Origin: Chitinophagaceae bacterium
Lineage (GTDB): Bacteria; Bacteroidota; Bacteroidia; Chitinophagales; Chitinophagaceae
Assembly (NCBI GenBank): GCA_947381435.1
Contig: CANCVE010000014.1
Location: 1 to 61,171, forward strand
DNA: 61,171 nt
Reading direction: 5' to 3'
Shown here: positions 7,264 through 16,772 of the stretch, piece by piece
How positions within the stretch are numbered: the first letter of the stretch is position 1
Layout of the letters: each line of letters starts with the position of its first letter
Notes under the pieces: model-generated
Seen by the model: the letters and a program-made list of their open reading frames with translations, nothing else
The model's database searches: none
What the model was told of the DNA's origin: nothing
Translations under genes and position numbers: made by a program

Positions 7264-8919
7264 GTGCTCTACAATTTACATATTCAGAATTATGCCATCA
7301 TTGATGAAATTAATATCCAGTTTTCTAACCGGTTAAATATCATCACGGGCGAGACAGGTGCGGGAAAGAGTATTTTGATGGGAGCCTTAAGCCTAATACT
7401 CGGCGAAAGAGCTGAAAGCAACGTTTTATTAAAAAATGATAAGAAGTGTTTTATAGAAGGACATTTCTTAATAAAGGATAAGATTGCTGTTAGCAAGTTT
7501 CTTACAGAAAACGACTTAGATAACGAGGAAGAACTAGTTATTAGAAGAGAGATTGCCACCAATGGAAAATCGAGGGCTTTTATCAATGACACTCCTGCCA
7601 CGCTGCAACAATTGAAGGATTTAGCAAGTTGTCTTGTAGACCTTCATCAACAATTTGATACTTTAGAAATTGGCGATTTAGACTTTCAACGTGAAGTAAT
7701 TGATGCACTTGCTAGCAATCAAATTTTATTGCAAACTTACCAAGGCGAATATCAGCAATGGCTTTTGGCAACTAAATCGCTTTCTCAATTACAAGAACAA
7801 AAAGCATCTTTCGACAAAGAATTAGGCTACTTCCAATTCTTATTTGATGAATTGAAAGAGATTCAACTAAAAGAAAATGAACTAGAAGACTTAGATACCG
7901 AATTGCAATTGCTAAGTAATAGCGAAGGCATCAAAACAGCTTTGGGAAAAACCTTTTTCGATTTGCATGGTAATGAAACCCCTGTAACTAGTTTATTAAA
8001 ACAACTGGCCAATCAGTTGCAAGGTTTTGTAACTTATCACCAGGATTTACATTCATTAGTAGAGCGTCTGAAATCTTCTCAGATTGAACTTCAAGATATT
8101 GCCGATGAAGCAGAACGTATAAGCGATTCGATTCATTTTGATGCGGCGCGAATTGAAATTATTAATGAAAGACTTACTGCGGGATATAAGTTGTTAAAAA
8201 AGCATGGCGTACTAACTACCAACGAACTACTATCTATTCAAAAAGATTTGGAGCAAAAACTATTGGCCGTATTAAACATTGATGATGCCATAGCTGCTAA
8301 AGAAAAAGAAGTAGCCGCCTCTTTTAAACAAGCCACTTCCACGGCTACCGCTCTTACAAATAAAAGAATAAAGCAAGCCGCTCCTCTAGAGAGAGACGTA
8401 AATGCGTTATTGCATCAAGTAGGGATGCCCAATGCAAGGCTAAAAGTAGACATTAAGGAAACGACGCTTAATCATTTTGGCGCTAATGAAATAGCCTTTC
8501 TTTTTGATGCCAATAAAAGCAATCGCTTTGAGCCAATTAGAAAGGTAGCCAGTGGGGGAGAATTGAGTAGATTGATGCTTTGCATAAAATCGTTGGTAGC
8601 AAAAAGTATAGACCTGCCCACTATGATTTTTGATGAGATAGATACCGGCATTAGTGGAGAAGCCGCTAAGCAAGTGGGTGCCATAATGAAAGGATTGGCA
8701 GAAAACAGACAGATTATCTGCATTACCCATCAACCTCAAATTGCGGGAAAGGCCGATGCTCATTATTTTGTTTACAAAGAAAATAAAGGAACAGAAGTAA
8801 AGACAAATATTAGAGTATTAAGTAAAGGAGAACGCGTAACTGCCATTGCACAGATGCTGGGAGGAGAGAATCCTACTACGGCAGCTATTGAAAATGCAAA
8901 AGAAATGATGGGGATATAG
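7264..8919 (+). CDS. recN: DNA repair protein RecN
   Basis: The 551-residue SMC-like ATPase takes part in double-strand-break repair. Visible are Walker A GETGAGKS near residues 29-37, a central coiled-coil region rich in Gln, Glu and Leu, the ABC signature ASGGELSRLML and Walker B PTMIFDEIDTGISGEAA, then the ICITHQPQIAGKAD H-loop. A stop codon sits immediately before the GTG at 7264 in this frame, so GTG is the only reasonable start and gives the expected N-terminus MLYNLHIQNYAIID. GTG starts are uncommon here. It is divergent from the DUF1345 gene and upstream of fabI. Confidence 0.96.
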   Translation: MLYNLHIQNYAIIDEINIQFSNRLNIITGETGAGKSILMGALSLILGERAESNVLLKNDKKCFIEGHFLIKDKIAVSKFLTENDLDNEEELVIRREIATNGKSRAFINDTPATLQQLKDLASCLVDLHQQFDTLEIGDLDFQREVIDALASNQILLQTYQGEYQQWLLATKSLSQLQEQKASFDKELGYFQFLFDELKEIQLKENELEDLDTELQLLSNSEGIKTALGKTFFDLHGNETPVTSLLKQLANQLQGFVTYHQDLHSLVERLKSSQIELQDIADEAERISDSIHFDAARIEIINERLTAGYKLLKKHGVLTTNELLSIQKDLEQKLLAVLNIDDAIAAKEKEVAASFKQATSTATALTNKRIKQAAPLERDVNALLHQVGMPNARLKVDIKETTLNHFGANEIAFLFDANKSNRFEPIRKVASGGELSRLMLCIKSLVAKSIDLPTMIFDEIDTGISGEAAKQVGAIMKGLAENRQIICITHQPQIAGKADAHYFVYKENKGTEVKTNIRVLSKGERVTAIAQMLGGENPTTAAIENAKEMMGI

Positions 8920-9039
8920 TGTTTTTGATATCTTTTAATAACTAGATTTTACCTAATATATCATTCGTTTTACAAGGAGCATGTTAGCATTTAGAATTAA
9001 GTATTATGTTTGACGCTCAATTTAGAATTAAACAAGGCT

Positions 9040-9858
9040 ATGGCATACAATTTATTGAAAGGAAAACGCGGAATTATCAGTGGCGCTTTAGATGAAAATT
9101 CTATTGCTTGGAAGGTGGCTGAAAAGGCACACGAAGAAGGGGCAACCTTTGTTCTGACCAATGCGCCCATAGCTATGCGTATGGGAGAAATAAACAAACT
9201 GGCAGAAAAAACAGGATCGAAAATTATACCTGCGGATGCTACTAGCGTTGAAGATTTAACAAATTTATTTACTGAATCGCAAGAAATATTAGGTGGTAAA
9301 ATCGATTTTGTATTGCATTCTATAGGAATGAGTCTTAACATTCGCAAGAAGATTCCTTACACAGAACTTAACTATGAGTTTTACCAAAAAGGATTGGATG
9401 TTTCTGCTTTATCTTTTCATAAAATGTTGGCTGTAGCCCACAAACTAGATGCAATAAACGATTGGGGAAGTGTGGTAGCTTTAACTTATATGGCTGCACA
9501 ACGCACCTATCCTTTTTATACAGACATGGCCGACATTAAAGCCATGCTAGAATCTATAGCACGTAGTTTCGGTTACCATTATGGTACTCAGAAAAAGGTT
9601 CGTATCAACACTGTATCTCAATCCCCTACTAAAACCACTGCCGGAAATGGCATTAAGGGCTTTGGCGATTTCTTCGATTATGCTGATGCAATTGCCCCTC
9701 TAGGTAATGCGAGCGCCGAAGATTGTGCAAACTATTGCATCACACTTTTCTCTGATCTTACTCGTATGGTTACCATGCAAAACCTATTTCACGATGGAGG
9801 CTACTCTACCACAGGCGTAAGTATGGAAATTTTGAATAAAATGGGCATCGAAGGTTAA
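9040..9858 (+). CDS. fabI: Enoyl-[acyl-carrier-protein] reductase (NADH)
   Basis: This short-chain dehydrogenase-type enzyme carries out the last reduction of fatty-acid elongation. The ATG at 9040 gives MAYNLLKGKRGIISGALDEN, matching the FabI N-terminus and its SIAWxVA cofactor loop; the longer frame from TTG at 9010 is unlikely. The catalytic Tyr-x6-Lys is present in YTDMADIK, followed by RINTVSQSPTKTTAG, the substrate loop bound by FabI inhibitors. At 272 residues the size is normal. It ends just before a strong bidirectional terminator. Confidence 0.95.
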   Translation: MAYNLLKGKRGIISGALDENSIAWKVAEKAHEEGATFVLTNAPIAMRMGEINKLAEKTGSKIIPADATSVEDLTNLFTESQEILGGKIDFVLHSIGMSLNIRKKIPYTELNYEFYQKGLDVSALSFHKMLAVAHKLDAINDWGSVVALTYMAAQRTYPFYTDMADIKAMLESIARSFGYHYGTQKKVRINTVSQSPTKTTAGNGIKGFGDFFDYADAIAPLGNASAEDCANYCITLFSDLTRMVTMQNLFHDGGYSTTGVSMEILNKMGIEG

Positions 9859-9891
9859 TAATACTGAGTAGTAGCATTAGTCGTTCAACAC

Positions 9892-9934
9892 AAAAAAGTC
9901 ACTCAGTATATTAACGTTACTGAGTGACTTTTTT
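9892..9934. terminator. Bidirectional intrinsic terminator
   Basis: AAAAAAGTCACTCAGTA (9892-9908) pairs perfectly with 9918-9934 around a 9-base loop and gives T-runs on both strands. It separates the end of fabI from the convergent glycosyltransferase gene. Confidence 0.9.
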
Positions 9935-9977
9935 ATTTTAATGAATCAAGAAAAAATACGCTTCTTCCTCCCAAATT

Positions 9978-11171
9978 CTATTCTTTTATCTCATCTATCT
10001 TTTTGTCATGAAAATGCTGTGTAGCTACAGAATGTTTGTTGGCATTCCTAGCTTTAAGCAAGGATAATACCTGAAAGAAAATAAACTTTGGTATACCACT
10101 TAATGCCTGATAAATTCGTTTATCTGTAGGGGATAAGAGTAATGCCATAAAAAAACCGACTACAAACAGCGCAAAGCCTATGAGCCATAGAAGTGCAACA
10201 AATGGACAGATGAATACGTTTATACCCATTAAAATCAAAGACAAAATGAGGAAAATAAATAATGGTGGGCGCAACAAGATGAATCCAAACAAAAACTGGT
10301 TCCAGTTGAACCTAGAAATACCCATCCATATTATCTGAAAACCAAATACAAAATACTTAAACCAGGTATTTATCCAGCGAGCCCTTTGTTTTACCAACTG
10401 ATCTGACTGAGATGTTTTTTCGTCGTAAACAATTGCTTTATCTGTAAAGGCAATACGGTGCTTTCTGGTTATTATTTCTTTCTGTAAAACTTTATCAAAG
10501 CCAGCACCCGTTACGTCCAAGTGTTCTAAGCATTCTCTGTATAGCTTCACCGTAAATGCCATGCCGGAGCCTGCTAATGTAGCCGAAGAACCTACTTCGA
10601 AAAGTATTTTACCATCATAAAAATGATAATAAATATCTCTTGCGGCATCAATACAAGCATACGTTGTATCCATATTCTTGGCCTTGCGCTCACCTTGCAC
10701 AGCAACGAAACCTGCATCGAAACAAACATTCAATTGCAACAAATAATCAGGTTCAACCAAATTATCGCTGTCTATAATGGTAAGCCTGTCGTGGGCTCTT
10801 TTAAAATTATTGATAGCATAAAAATGAGAACGGGTATTACTTGCCAATGTTTCTGGTGGACGAAGAACAATCACACGCTCATCGGCAAACTTCAAATTAG
10901 ACACATCGCATTTATCTGCCACAATATAAATAAGGAAGTTGCTATATTGTAGCTTTAACAACGAATCTATCACAGGTGGCAAAGTATGCGTTTGCTCGTA
11001 GGCTGTTACAATAATGGCATAGTCGGCTTCGGGTTTATTATTGTCTTTCTTACTGATTTTTCTTTTAGGAATAACAGTATGTAGTACAAAAAGAACTATT
11101 GGCAAGGCAAGATTATAACCTATTAGAATTTGAAAGGCTATCCAAAAACTATTTATTATTGTATTAAACAT
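9978..11171 (-). CDS. Membrane glycosyltransferase, family 2
   Basis: The 397-residue protein starts with a membrane helix (~8-30) and is followed by a GT-A catalytic domain: YAIIVTAYEQ, the nucleotide-sugar binding IIDSDNLVEPDYL (DxD), GSGMAFTVKLYREC and the processive-type QRARWINTWFKY (QxxRW). Several membrane helices occupy residues ~275-360. This arrangement fits an exopolysaccharide synthase of the cellulose/hyaluronan/poly-GlcNAc type; the sugar is not predictable. Three bases separate it from the upstream Wzc-like gene, so it is the last gene of a three-gene EPS operon on the minus strand. Confidence 0.88.
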   Translation of the reverse strand: MFNTIINSFWIAFQILIGYNLALPIVLFVLHTVIPKRKISKKDNNKPEADYAIIVTAYEQTHTLPPVIDSLLKLQYSNFLIYIVADKCDVSNLKFADERVIVLRPPETLASNTRSHFYAINNFKRAHDRLTIIDSDNLVEPDYLLQLNVCFDAGFVAVQGERKAKNMDTTYACIDAARDIYYHFYDGKILFEVGSSATLAGSGMAFTVKLYRECLEHLDVTGAGFDKVLQKEIITRKHRIAFTDKAIVYDEKTSQSDQLVKQRARWINTWFKYFVFGFQIIWMGISRFNWNQFLFGFILLRPPLFIFLILSLILMGINVFICPFVALLWLIGFALFVVGFFMALLLSPTDKRIYQALSGIPKFIFFQVLSLLKARNANKHSVATQHFHDKKIDEIKE

Positions 11172-11174
11172 AAC

Positions 11175-13382
11175 TTATTTTACTTTTCTTTTTTTCTTGG
11201 ATTTCTTCAACTTTTGCAACAAAGCTTTCAGCCTAGATTTGTGGCCTTGTACCTTATTTAAAATCCATCCAATGTATTTTTTATCCAATTCGCGCAGGTA
11301 GTTTATCTGCAAATCTTTTTTAGCAGAAATGCTTTTATTAGCTTCATATACAGAGATTACTTTGTCTGCAATTACAATCCACTCCTTCGATTTATTTAAG
11401 TTATCTAAAGAAGAAGCATCTATAATTATAATATCGAATGCACTTTTAAGTATATCAAATTTTCTCCTTGCCTCCTGTTCGCTACATAATTCAAACAGCG
11501 AAACATCCTCTCCTTTATTGGCCATAACGGTTATCCCATCTTCTTGCAATATGGTAGAAAGAGAAATGGTATTGTTTATATAATCCTCTATAAAATAACC
11601 AGCATTCGTAATATCGGTAGTAGAAGGGTCGTCGAAGTTTCCATCAATTAGTAAAACTTTCTTTTTTGCCATCGTGTAGGCATAAGCAAGGCTAAGGGCA
11701 ACAAAGGTTTTTCCTTCATCGGGGGCAATACTCGTTATGGTAAGTATTTTATTTTCTTGCATCTCTTGCTCTAGTTCAAATCTGATAGAGCGAAGCAAGT
11801 CTTTATACATTTGATGTTCCCTTTTAGAGGTGGTACTATCCCAAATGGACTGAAGATTTAAAGTGGTTTTTGCAAGTAACGGTAAATAGCCCAATACAGG
11901 AATATTGGTTTTATCGGCTAGTTGTGTTGGTATTTTGAGTGTGTCATCCAGATAAAAAACAACAAATAAAACAATTACATACAATACAATTGGTACAATT
12001 CCACTCACCGCAATTAATAATCCTTTTTTAGATGGTGCTGCAGGCCCTGGCACTGCAAGTTCTATTTGCTTCAATCTGGGTGTTATGTTAGATTCTAGTG
12101 TTGATTGATTGTATTTCTGCAATATTTCTATGTATTCCTTACTGGCAATGTCCACTTCTGTTTCATAGGCCTGAATAACGGCTTCGTGTGGCACAAGCAT
12201 ATCATAGCGTTTATTTAACCTCACTATTTCTGCTTCGTAGGTAGAAATACTGTTTTTGGCAATGTCTAGCTGTACTTGTAAAGAAAGTTTTTGGGTAACC
12301 AAATTTTCCTTTGCAGACATTGGGTTTATGATATATTTATCTGTAAGTTGAGTTATTTGTGCTGTAAGTACACTCTGTAAAGAGTCTATTTTTACTTTCA
12401 ATTTTCGGTCGTAACCACTCTTTATGTAAGCCTCAGAATAATGCTTCAAGATTTCCTTGGTAGCCATTATTTCCGTATTAATTTTAATAAACGTGCTTTC
12501 TATATAAGCCCTATCACTTGGATCAAACTTTGAATCAATTCCTTTAATGGCCCCTGTAAATGCAACTATATCTTTAGTTGTTAATTCTTTTCTCGACTCA
12601 TAATCAGCTATCTGTGTATATATACTTGCCGCTTGTTCATTAAGATTTAGTACCCTATTTTTAATTTTGTAATCTTTCAGTACTTGCATCTTTTCATTCA
12701 TGGTATCCCGTTTCTGCTCTAGGAGGTTTTCCAAAAAATTCACCCCTTTCACATGCGTCTCTCTCACTATTTGTGTATAGTAAGTAACAAACTCAGAACA
12801 TAAAGTATTTAGCACAAAAGCGCAAAATTGTGGATTATCTCCATCAATGGTAAGATCCAAGAAATCGCTATTACTAACCCTATAAATAGAAACCTTTGTA
12901 CTTAGAGATCCATAGTCATAACCCATTGACTCTATTAGCTTTTCTATTGCTTTTTCAGTATCAACACTTGTATTTAAATTTTCCCTTTCTTTATATTTTG
13001 CATTAAGTATTTCTATTGTATGGTTTATGTCTTTTTTATTTAAGGAACTCAGAAATTTACTCTTTTTTCTAAATGTTTCTTTATTAGTTAGGTCATGAAG
13101 CATTAATTGATAAGAAACCTGATCAAATATTTTCTTGAGCTGCATAGATTGAATAAGGGTAGCAAACTCCAAATTAATTTTAGATTCTTGAGGGTCTGAC
13201 TTGCTATCCAATACCTGTGCTTCTGTTTGGTCTACCAGACCAGTTGCCATCCTTGCTTTCGAGGAAAAACTCTCTGTAAGGTGCCTTGTAAGCGAAAATG
13301 TTATCATCACAGCAATAATTGATGAAATAATCATCAAAAACTTGTGCCTATAAAGTAGTGATAAAAAGCTGGTTCCTTCCAT
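11175..13382 (-). CDS. Wzc-like polysaccharide chain-length/export ATPase
   Basis: The 735-residue protein has the polysaccharide co-polymerase layout: an N-terminal membrane helix (~14-32), a long periplasmic coiled-coil region, a Pro-rich second membrane helix region beginning VPGPAAPSK near residue 440, and a cytoplasmic BY-kinase-like domain. That domain has SIAPDEGKTFVALS (Walker A), VLLIDGNFDDPS (Walker A') and IIIIDASSL (Walker B). The C-terminus is Lys-rich and lacks the usual tyrosine cluster, so autophosphorylation may be lost. It regulates polymer length and export at the inner membrane and is cotranscribed with the flanking TolC-like and GT2 genes. Confidence 0.88.
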   Translation of the reverse strand: MEGTSFLSLLYRHKFLMIISSIIAVMITFSLTRHLTESFSSKARMATGLVDQTEAQVLDSKSDPQESKINLEFATLIQSMQLKKIFDQVSYQLMLHDLTNKETFRKKSKFLSSLNKKDINHTIEILNAKYKERENLNTSVDTEKAIEKLIESMGYDYGSLSTKVSIYRVSNSDFLDLTIDGDNPQFCAFVLNTLCSEFVTYYTQIVRETHVKGVNFLENLLEQKRDTMNEKMQVLKDYKIKNRVLNLNEQAASIYTQIADYESRKELTTKDIVAFTGAIKGIDSKFDPSDRAYIESTFIKINTEIMATKEILKHYSEAYIKSGYDRKLKVKIDSLQSVLTAQITQLTDKYIINPMSAKENLVTQKLSLQVQLDIAKNSISTYEAEIVRLNKRYDMLVPHEAVIQAYETEVDIASKEYIEILQKYNQSTLESNITPRLKQIELAVPGPAAPSKKGLLIAVSGIVPIVLYVIVLFVVFYLDDTLKIPTQLADKTNIPVLGYLPLLAKTTLNLQSIWDSTTSKREHQMYKDLLRSIRFELEQEMQENKILTITSIAPDEGKTFVALSLAYAYTMAKKKVLLIDGNFDDPSTTDITNAGYFIEDYINNTISLSTILQEDGITVMANKGEDVSLFELCSEQEARRKFDILKSAFDIIIIDASSLDNLNKSKEWIVIADKVISVYEANKSISAKKDLQINYLRELDKKYIGWILNKVQGHKSRLKALLQKLKKSKKKRKVK

Positions 13383-13384
13383 GA

Positions 13385-14062
13385 TTAGCGTATCTCTTCT
13401 AATTTTTTTCCTAGTAATTCCTCCAAACTATATTTTGCAATCAATAGATTACCCTCCGAAGCAATTACGTTTTGCTTGGTTTCTGCCACCGCTACCATCG
13501 CTTTATTATAGTTTTCGAAAGATTCTTCCCCTTTCTCAAATTTATATTTCGTTTGTTTAAAATTGGCATCCAAATCTACTTGATTCTTGGTTTTTAATTT
13601 TAATACAATCAGTTCTTGAATATATTTTATATATCTACTTTTTACTTCTACTTCAAAGCTCAAATAATACTCGTCCCTTTCCATTTTTGAAATAAAAAGT
13701 TGATTCTTGGCATCCTTTACCACATACGGTTTTTGCAAAAGGCTGGCAAAATTTATTCCCATACCAAATTGATAACCTGTTAATACATAATTTGAAATAG
13801 AAATACTATTTGTAGGGCTCCAGTTTACAGAGAAAGAAAAAAAATCCCACCAAGCTCTATTACTTTTCTTTACATTATCTTGTGCCATGATAACCTTGCG
13901 CTGAAAAGATTTCATTTTAGGATAATTTTCTTTTGCCGCATCTACCAATTTCTGCATAAAAGGAAAACTTATTTCAGAGTAAATAGATTCTTGCGCACGA
14001 ACACAGATAGAAAATGTTAGTATGATAAAAAAAAGAAGAAGCTTTCTCGAGACCCCGCGCAT
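13385..14062 (-). CDS. TolC-family-like periplasmic/outer-membrane protein
   Basis: The ATG at 14062 gives a clear signal peptide ending CVRAQ, so it is preferred over the longer frame to 14119. The mature part is ~200 residues with long amphipathic helices (KLVDAAKENYPKMKSF, YKFEKGEESFENYNKA, GNLLIAKYSLEELLGKKLEE) as in one half of an outer-membrane efflux (TolC) protomer. At 225 residues it is about half the usual size, so it would supply only one of the two repeats. It is the first gene of the EPS operon, 2 bp from the Wzc-like gene. Confidence 0.72.
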   Translation of the reverse strand: MRGVSRKLLLFFIILTFSICVRAQESIYSEISFPFMQKLVDAAKENYPKMKSFQRKVIMAQDNVKKSNRAWWDFFSFSVNWSPTNSISISNYVLTGYQFGMGINFASLLQKPYVVKDAKNQLFISKMERDEYYLSFEVEVKSRYIKYIQELIVLKLKTKNQVDLDANFKQTKYKFEKGEESFENYNKAMVAVAETKQNVIASEGNLLIAKYSLEELLGKKLEEIR

Positions 14063-14298
14063 CACAAATATTTGTTTATTACAATATTTAAAAAAAGAAA
14101 AGTACAAACTTTTAGCCAAACCTTATTTAAAAAGTTTTACAGTGAATAATAGGCACCTATCCAACCTCCAATTATCTTTACTTTTAGGGCAAAGAAAACG
14201 ATTTGTATTTTTACAAATATTATTATTTAAAAATGTTCTTTTTCTGCCGATACTGAATAACAATTACGGCTTTCAATTTTCAATCTCAATTACAAAAT

Positions 14299-14913
14299 AT
14301 GTCATTAAAAGAGTCCATTAAAAGTAATCCTAGCTTAAAAAAGTTTGTACATTGGCTTCTTATTCCTACAAATGAAGCTAGGCCTAGACTGTGGGTGAAA
14401 CTAATGGTAAATCCATTTATTCATAAAAAAGGTAAAGGAAGTAAAATACGTAGACGCGTTCGGCTGGATGTTTTGCCTTTTAATAACTTTACGATGGGAG
14501 AATTCGCCACAATCGAAGATTTTTGTACCATCAATAACGGCGTTGGCGACGTACACATTGGCAAAAATTCGCTTATTGGTATGGGCAATACCATTATTGG
14601 TCCCATAACCATTGGCAAAGACGTAATTTTTGCACAGAATATTGTGGCAAGCGCTCTCAACCATGAATATCGAGATGTTGCTAAACCAATTCATGAACAG
14701 CCCATACTTACTGCGCCAATAATTGTGGAAGATGAATGCTGGATTGCGGCAAATGCAGTAATTACGGCGGGCGTAACCATTGGCAAACATAGTGTTGTGG
14801 CAGCCGGTGCGGTGGTTACTAAAAGTATTCCTCCCTATTCGGTTGCTGTTGGCAATCCCGCAAAGGTGATAAAACAATACGATTTTACTAAGGCAGAATG
14901 GGTGCGGGTATAG
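14299..14913 (+). CDS. Hexapeptide-repeat acyltransferase
   Basis: The 204-residue protein shows the left-handed beta-helix repeat pattern (GDVHIGKNSLIGMGN, TIIGPITIGKDVIF, AVITAGVTIGKHSVVAAGAVVTK) and the terminal PPYSVAVGNPAKVIK typical of the maltose/xenobiotic O-acetyltransferase group. The active-site His is likely in ASALNHEYRDV. It probably acetylates a polysaccharide precursor with acetyl-CoA. It diverges from the EPS operon across a 236-bp AT-rich spacer and is likely part of the same EPS function. Confidence 0.88.
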   Translation: MSLKESIKSNPSLKKFVHWLLIPTNEARPRLWVKLMVNPFIHKKGKGSKIRRRVRLDVLPFNNFTMGEFATIEDFCTINNGVGDVHIGKNSLIGMGNTIIGPITIGKDVIFAQNIVASALNHEYRDVAKPIHEQPILTAPIIVEDECWIAANAVITAGVTIGKHSVVAAGAVVTKSIPPYSVAVGNPAKVIKQYDFTKAEWVRV

Positions 14914-15418
14914 TGGAGATTTAACCACAAAGAGAATAAGGTTATCAAAAAGTGACAAAGAATTGTGTGAATATTAATTACACAGATTTTAACGTGTGTT
15001 TCTAATATATCTTCTTTCAAAAATGTTGGTCAATGCTATGAAATAGCATTCTCTCTTTGTCCTTTTCTTTCTTCTTATTCAATAAGTCAACCTATGTTTA
15101 CTATGTCCCTATGTAACTATGTGTTAAAGCTTATCTTTCTTAAAATATTAAATATAAATTTTGGCTTTAATAATGATTAACAGGATACTTTTTTCCTTTT
15201 TTAATCAAATAAAAATTGTTTAATCGATTTATCCATTCAATAAGGGTATATTTGACAAGTACTGAAATACCAAAACAAACATTACTAGTTATTTACGGAA
15301 TCGCCATTGAACACTCACTTTTACCAGTTGCTTAAAATAATCGGGCAGCGGGCTACTTTTCTTCAAATACATCAGCTTTAGGCAATGTTTTAAAGCTTTT
15401 AAGACCTACCGAAAAACT
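14914..15418. other. Spacer with no recognisable gene
   Basis: AT-rich spacer between the acyltransferase and the 21-bp repeat array. The short open frames lack family resemblance and overlap poorly ordered sequence. I see no RNA gene or convincing promoter. Confidence 0.5.
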
Positions 15419-15565
15419 TTGCGGGCATGCCGAATTTTCTTGCGGGCATGCCGAATAACTTTTCGGGCAAGAAAAATTCTCTTGCGGGCATGCCGAATTT
15501 CCTTCTGGGCATGCCGAATAACTTTCTGGGCATGCCAAATTTCTTTGCGGGCATGCCGATTAACC
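15419..15565. repeat. Tandem array of seven 21-bp repeats with GGCATGCC core
   Basis: Seven direct 21-bp units with consensus TTGCGGGCATGCCGAATwwCT; six carry the palindromic core GGCATGCC or GGGCATGCC, and the third is degenerate (CGGGCAAGAAAAAT). A partial eighth unit follows. The unit length is divisible by three, so both strands contain open frames encoding Cys-Pro or Ala-Cys-Arg repeats; I treat these as artefacts. It is upstream of the conserved gene at 15644. Confidence 0.9.
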
Positions 15566-15643
15566 TTCTGGGAGGAAGAACTTTTACAATCAGTTAAATT
15601 TTGTTCAGAAAACAATCATTTTTAAAAGAATTAAAATAGCATT

Positions 15644-16315
15644 ATGCCACACAGTGAAGATTGGGTTCCTGCACCCATTGATAAATTTAAAATTTTTGCA
15701 GACAATTTTGTTACCGAAGCAGATACTAATAAGGCTGATTGGGGTTTGGATGTGATAGAAGTAGGGCATTTGGTGACCGAAAAGGTAACCTTTAATGCCG
15801 ATTATGCAATTTCGTCTGTAAAAAACAAACACACTGGCTTAGATACGGATGCTACCATTATTGCACGCGCCCCGTATGAAGCAAGGATTAGAAGAATGGG
15901 AATGGTAATGAAAACCAATACCAAAATGACCAATCTGGACAGGTCGGCTTGTGGGGTAAAAAATGATAGCGGCTCGCATTCACCAAGTCCTTTAGCAAAC
16001 TCTTCGCCTACTGTGCAGTATAATGGAGCAGGAAGATTGGGCGGGCATCTTACTTTTTTAGATCCATTGGTAAGCCTTGGTGGTAGACCATCTGGGCAAG
16101 ATGGCATTTCGGTAAAATTTGGATTTTATGTAATAGGCGGCACTGAGCCAACCGAAGAAGACTGTACCAAAACAGTGATGTTTACTAAGCTAAGTGAAGG
16201 TGTAGTGTTTACTGAAAGTCAATATGGTAAAGCCTTTGTGGCTTTTGCGCGCTATTACAACACTCGCGCCGAATTGGGATTAGTGGCTACGAAGTTTAAT
16301 GGCATTGTAACCTAG
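15644..16315 (+). CDS. Conserved hypothetical protein
   Basis: The 223-residue protein resembles a Bacteroidetes family I know only as hypothetical: it starts MPHSEDWVPAPIDKFKIFADN, has a central YEARIRRMGMV and TNLDRSACGV block and a Gly-rich SLGGRPSGQDG region, and ends with a beta-rich domain that looks immunoglobulin-like (VMFTKLSEGVVFTES...AFVAFARYYNTRAELG). It has no signal peptide and no membrane segment. It lies between the 21-bp repeat array and the right end of the prophage; the prophage boundary begins 27 bp after its stop. Confidence 0.7.
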   Translation: MPHSEDWVPAPIDKFKIFADNFVTEADTNKADWGLDVIEVGHLVTEKVTFNADYAISSVKNKHTGLDTDATIIARAPYEARIRRMGMVMKTNTKMTNLDRSACGVKNDSGSHSPSPLANSSPTVQYNGAGRLGGHLTFLDPLVSLGGRPSGQDGISVKFGFYVIGGTEPTEEDCTKTVMFTKLSEGVVFTESQYGKAFVAFARYYNTRAELGLVATKFNGIVT

Positions 16316-16342
16316 CCAAAAGTAGCAGGTTTTACGTTGTAA

Positions 16343-16362
16343 AATAGACCTCTTCGACAATT
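16343..16362 (+). repeat. Prophage terminal inverted repeat, right-end copy
   Basis: AATAGACCTCTTCGACAATT, exactly the reverse complement of 53798-53817. It lies 27 bp after the host gene stop and 430 bp from the last phage gene, the expected position of a Mu-type terminal transposase site. Confidence 0.85.
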
Positions 16363-16566
16363 CAATTCATATTCTCTTTTCTGTTTTCTCAGTGCCTCTG
16401 TGGCATTTTTTTATTTGATTTATGGGTATTCCATTTGCCACAGATGACACAGAAAGAACAGAGAAAAGAAATATTTATACTATTTTATTTACGAAAACCA
16501 ATTGTATAAACGCAAAAACGAAACGTGAACAAATTTATTTCAAATCGTTTAATTTATAACAGTTGT

Positions 16567-16735
16567 CGAAAATCGCAATTAAAAGGCTTTTAAACGACTA
16601 TTAAAGCCTATTTTCGCCACGCTAATAAACATTCCTTACAAGTGATACAATACGGCTTATTTCCCTAAAGAAATGGTCGGGACGACTCATTTGTGAGGAT
16701 TTTTGTTTATTAGCGTAACTTAATCAGTCCCGACC
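16567..16735. other. Structured non-coding region with pseudoknot-type pairing
   Basis: In the 410-bp noncoding stretch between the right-end repeat and the methylase gene, CGAAAAT (16567-16573)/ATTTTCG (16610-16616) and AGGCTTT (16584-16590)/AAAGCCT (16603-16609) form one interrupted hairpin. Next, ACGCTAATAAAC (16619-16630) pairs perfectly with 16705-16716, and GGTCGGGAC (16675-16683) pairs perfectly with 16727-16735. The last two helices interlock (A-B-A'-B'), as in a pseudoknot. It may be a noncoding RNA, a 3' structure of the late transcript, or transposase-binding sequence. Nothing else in 16363-16566 looks coding. Confidence 0.6.
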
Positions 16736-16746
16736 TACATAACTAA

Positions 16747-16770
16747 AGAGGCTCGCAATTGCGAGCCTCT
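16747..16770. terminator. Perfect 24-bp palindrome downstream of the methylase
   Basis: AGAGGCTCGCAATTGCGAGCCTCT is a perfect palindrome ending 3 bp from the methylase stop codon. As RNA it forms a stable hairpin. Short pyrimidine tracts follow on both strands. It is the likely terminator of the minus-strand late operon. Confidence 0.75.
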
Positions 16771-16772
16771 TC

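Noticed and set aside
15353-15625. Cys-Pro repeat peptide genes over the 21-bp array (both strands)
   Set aside because: The unit length of 21 keeps frames open by chance on both strands; no start context or homology.
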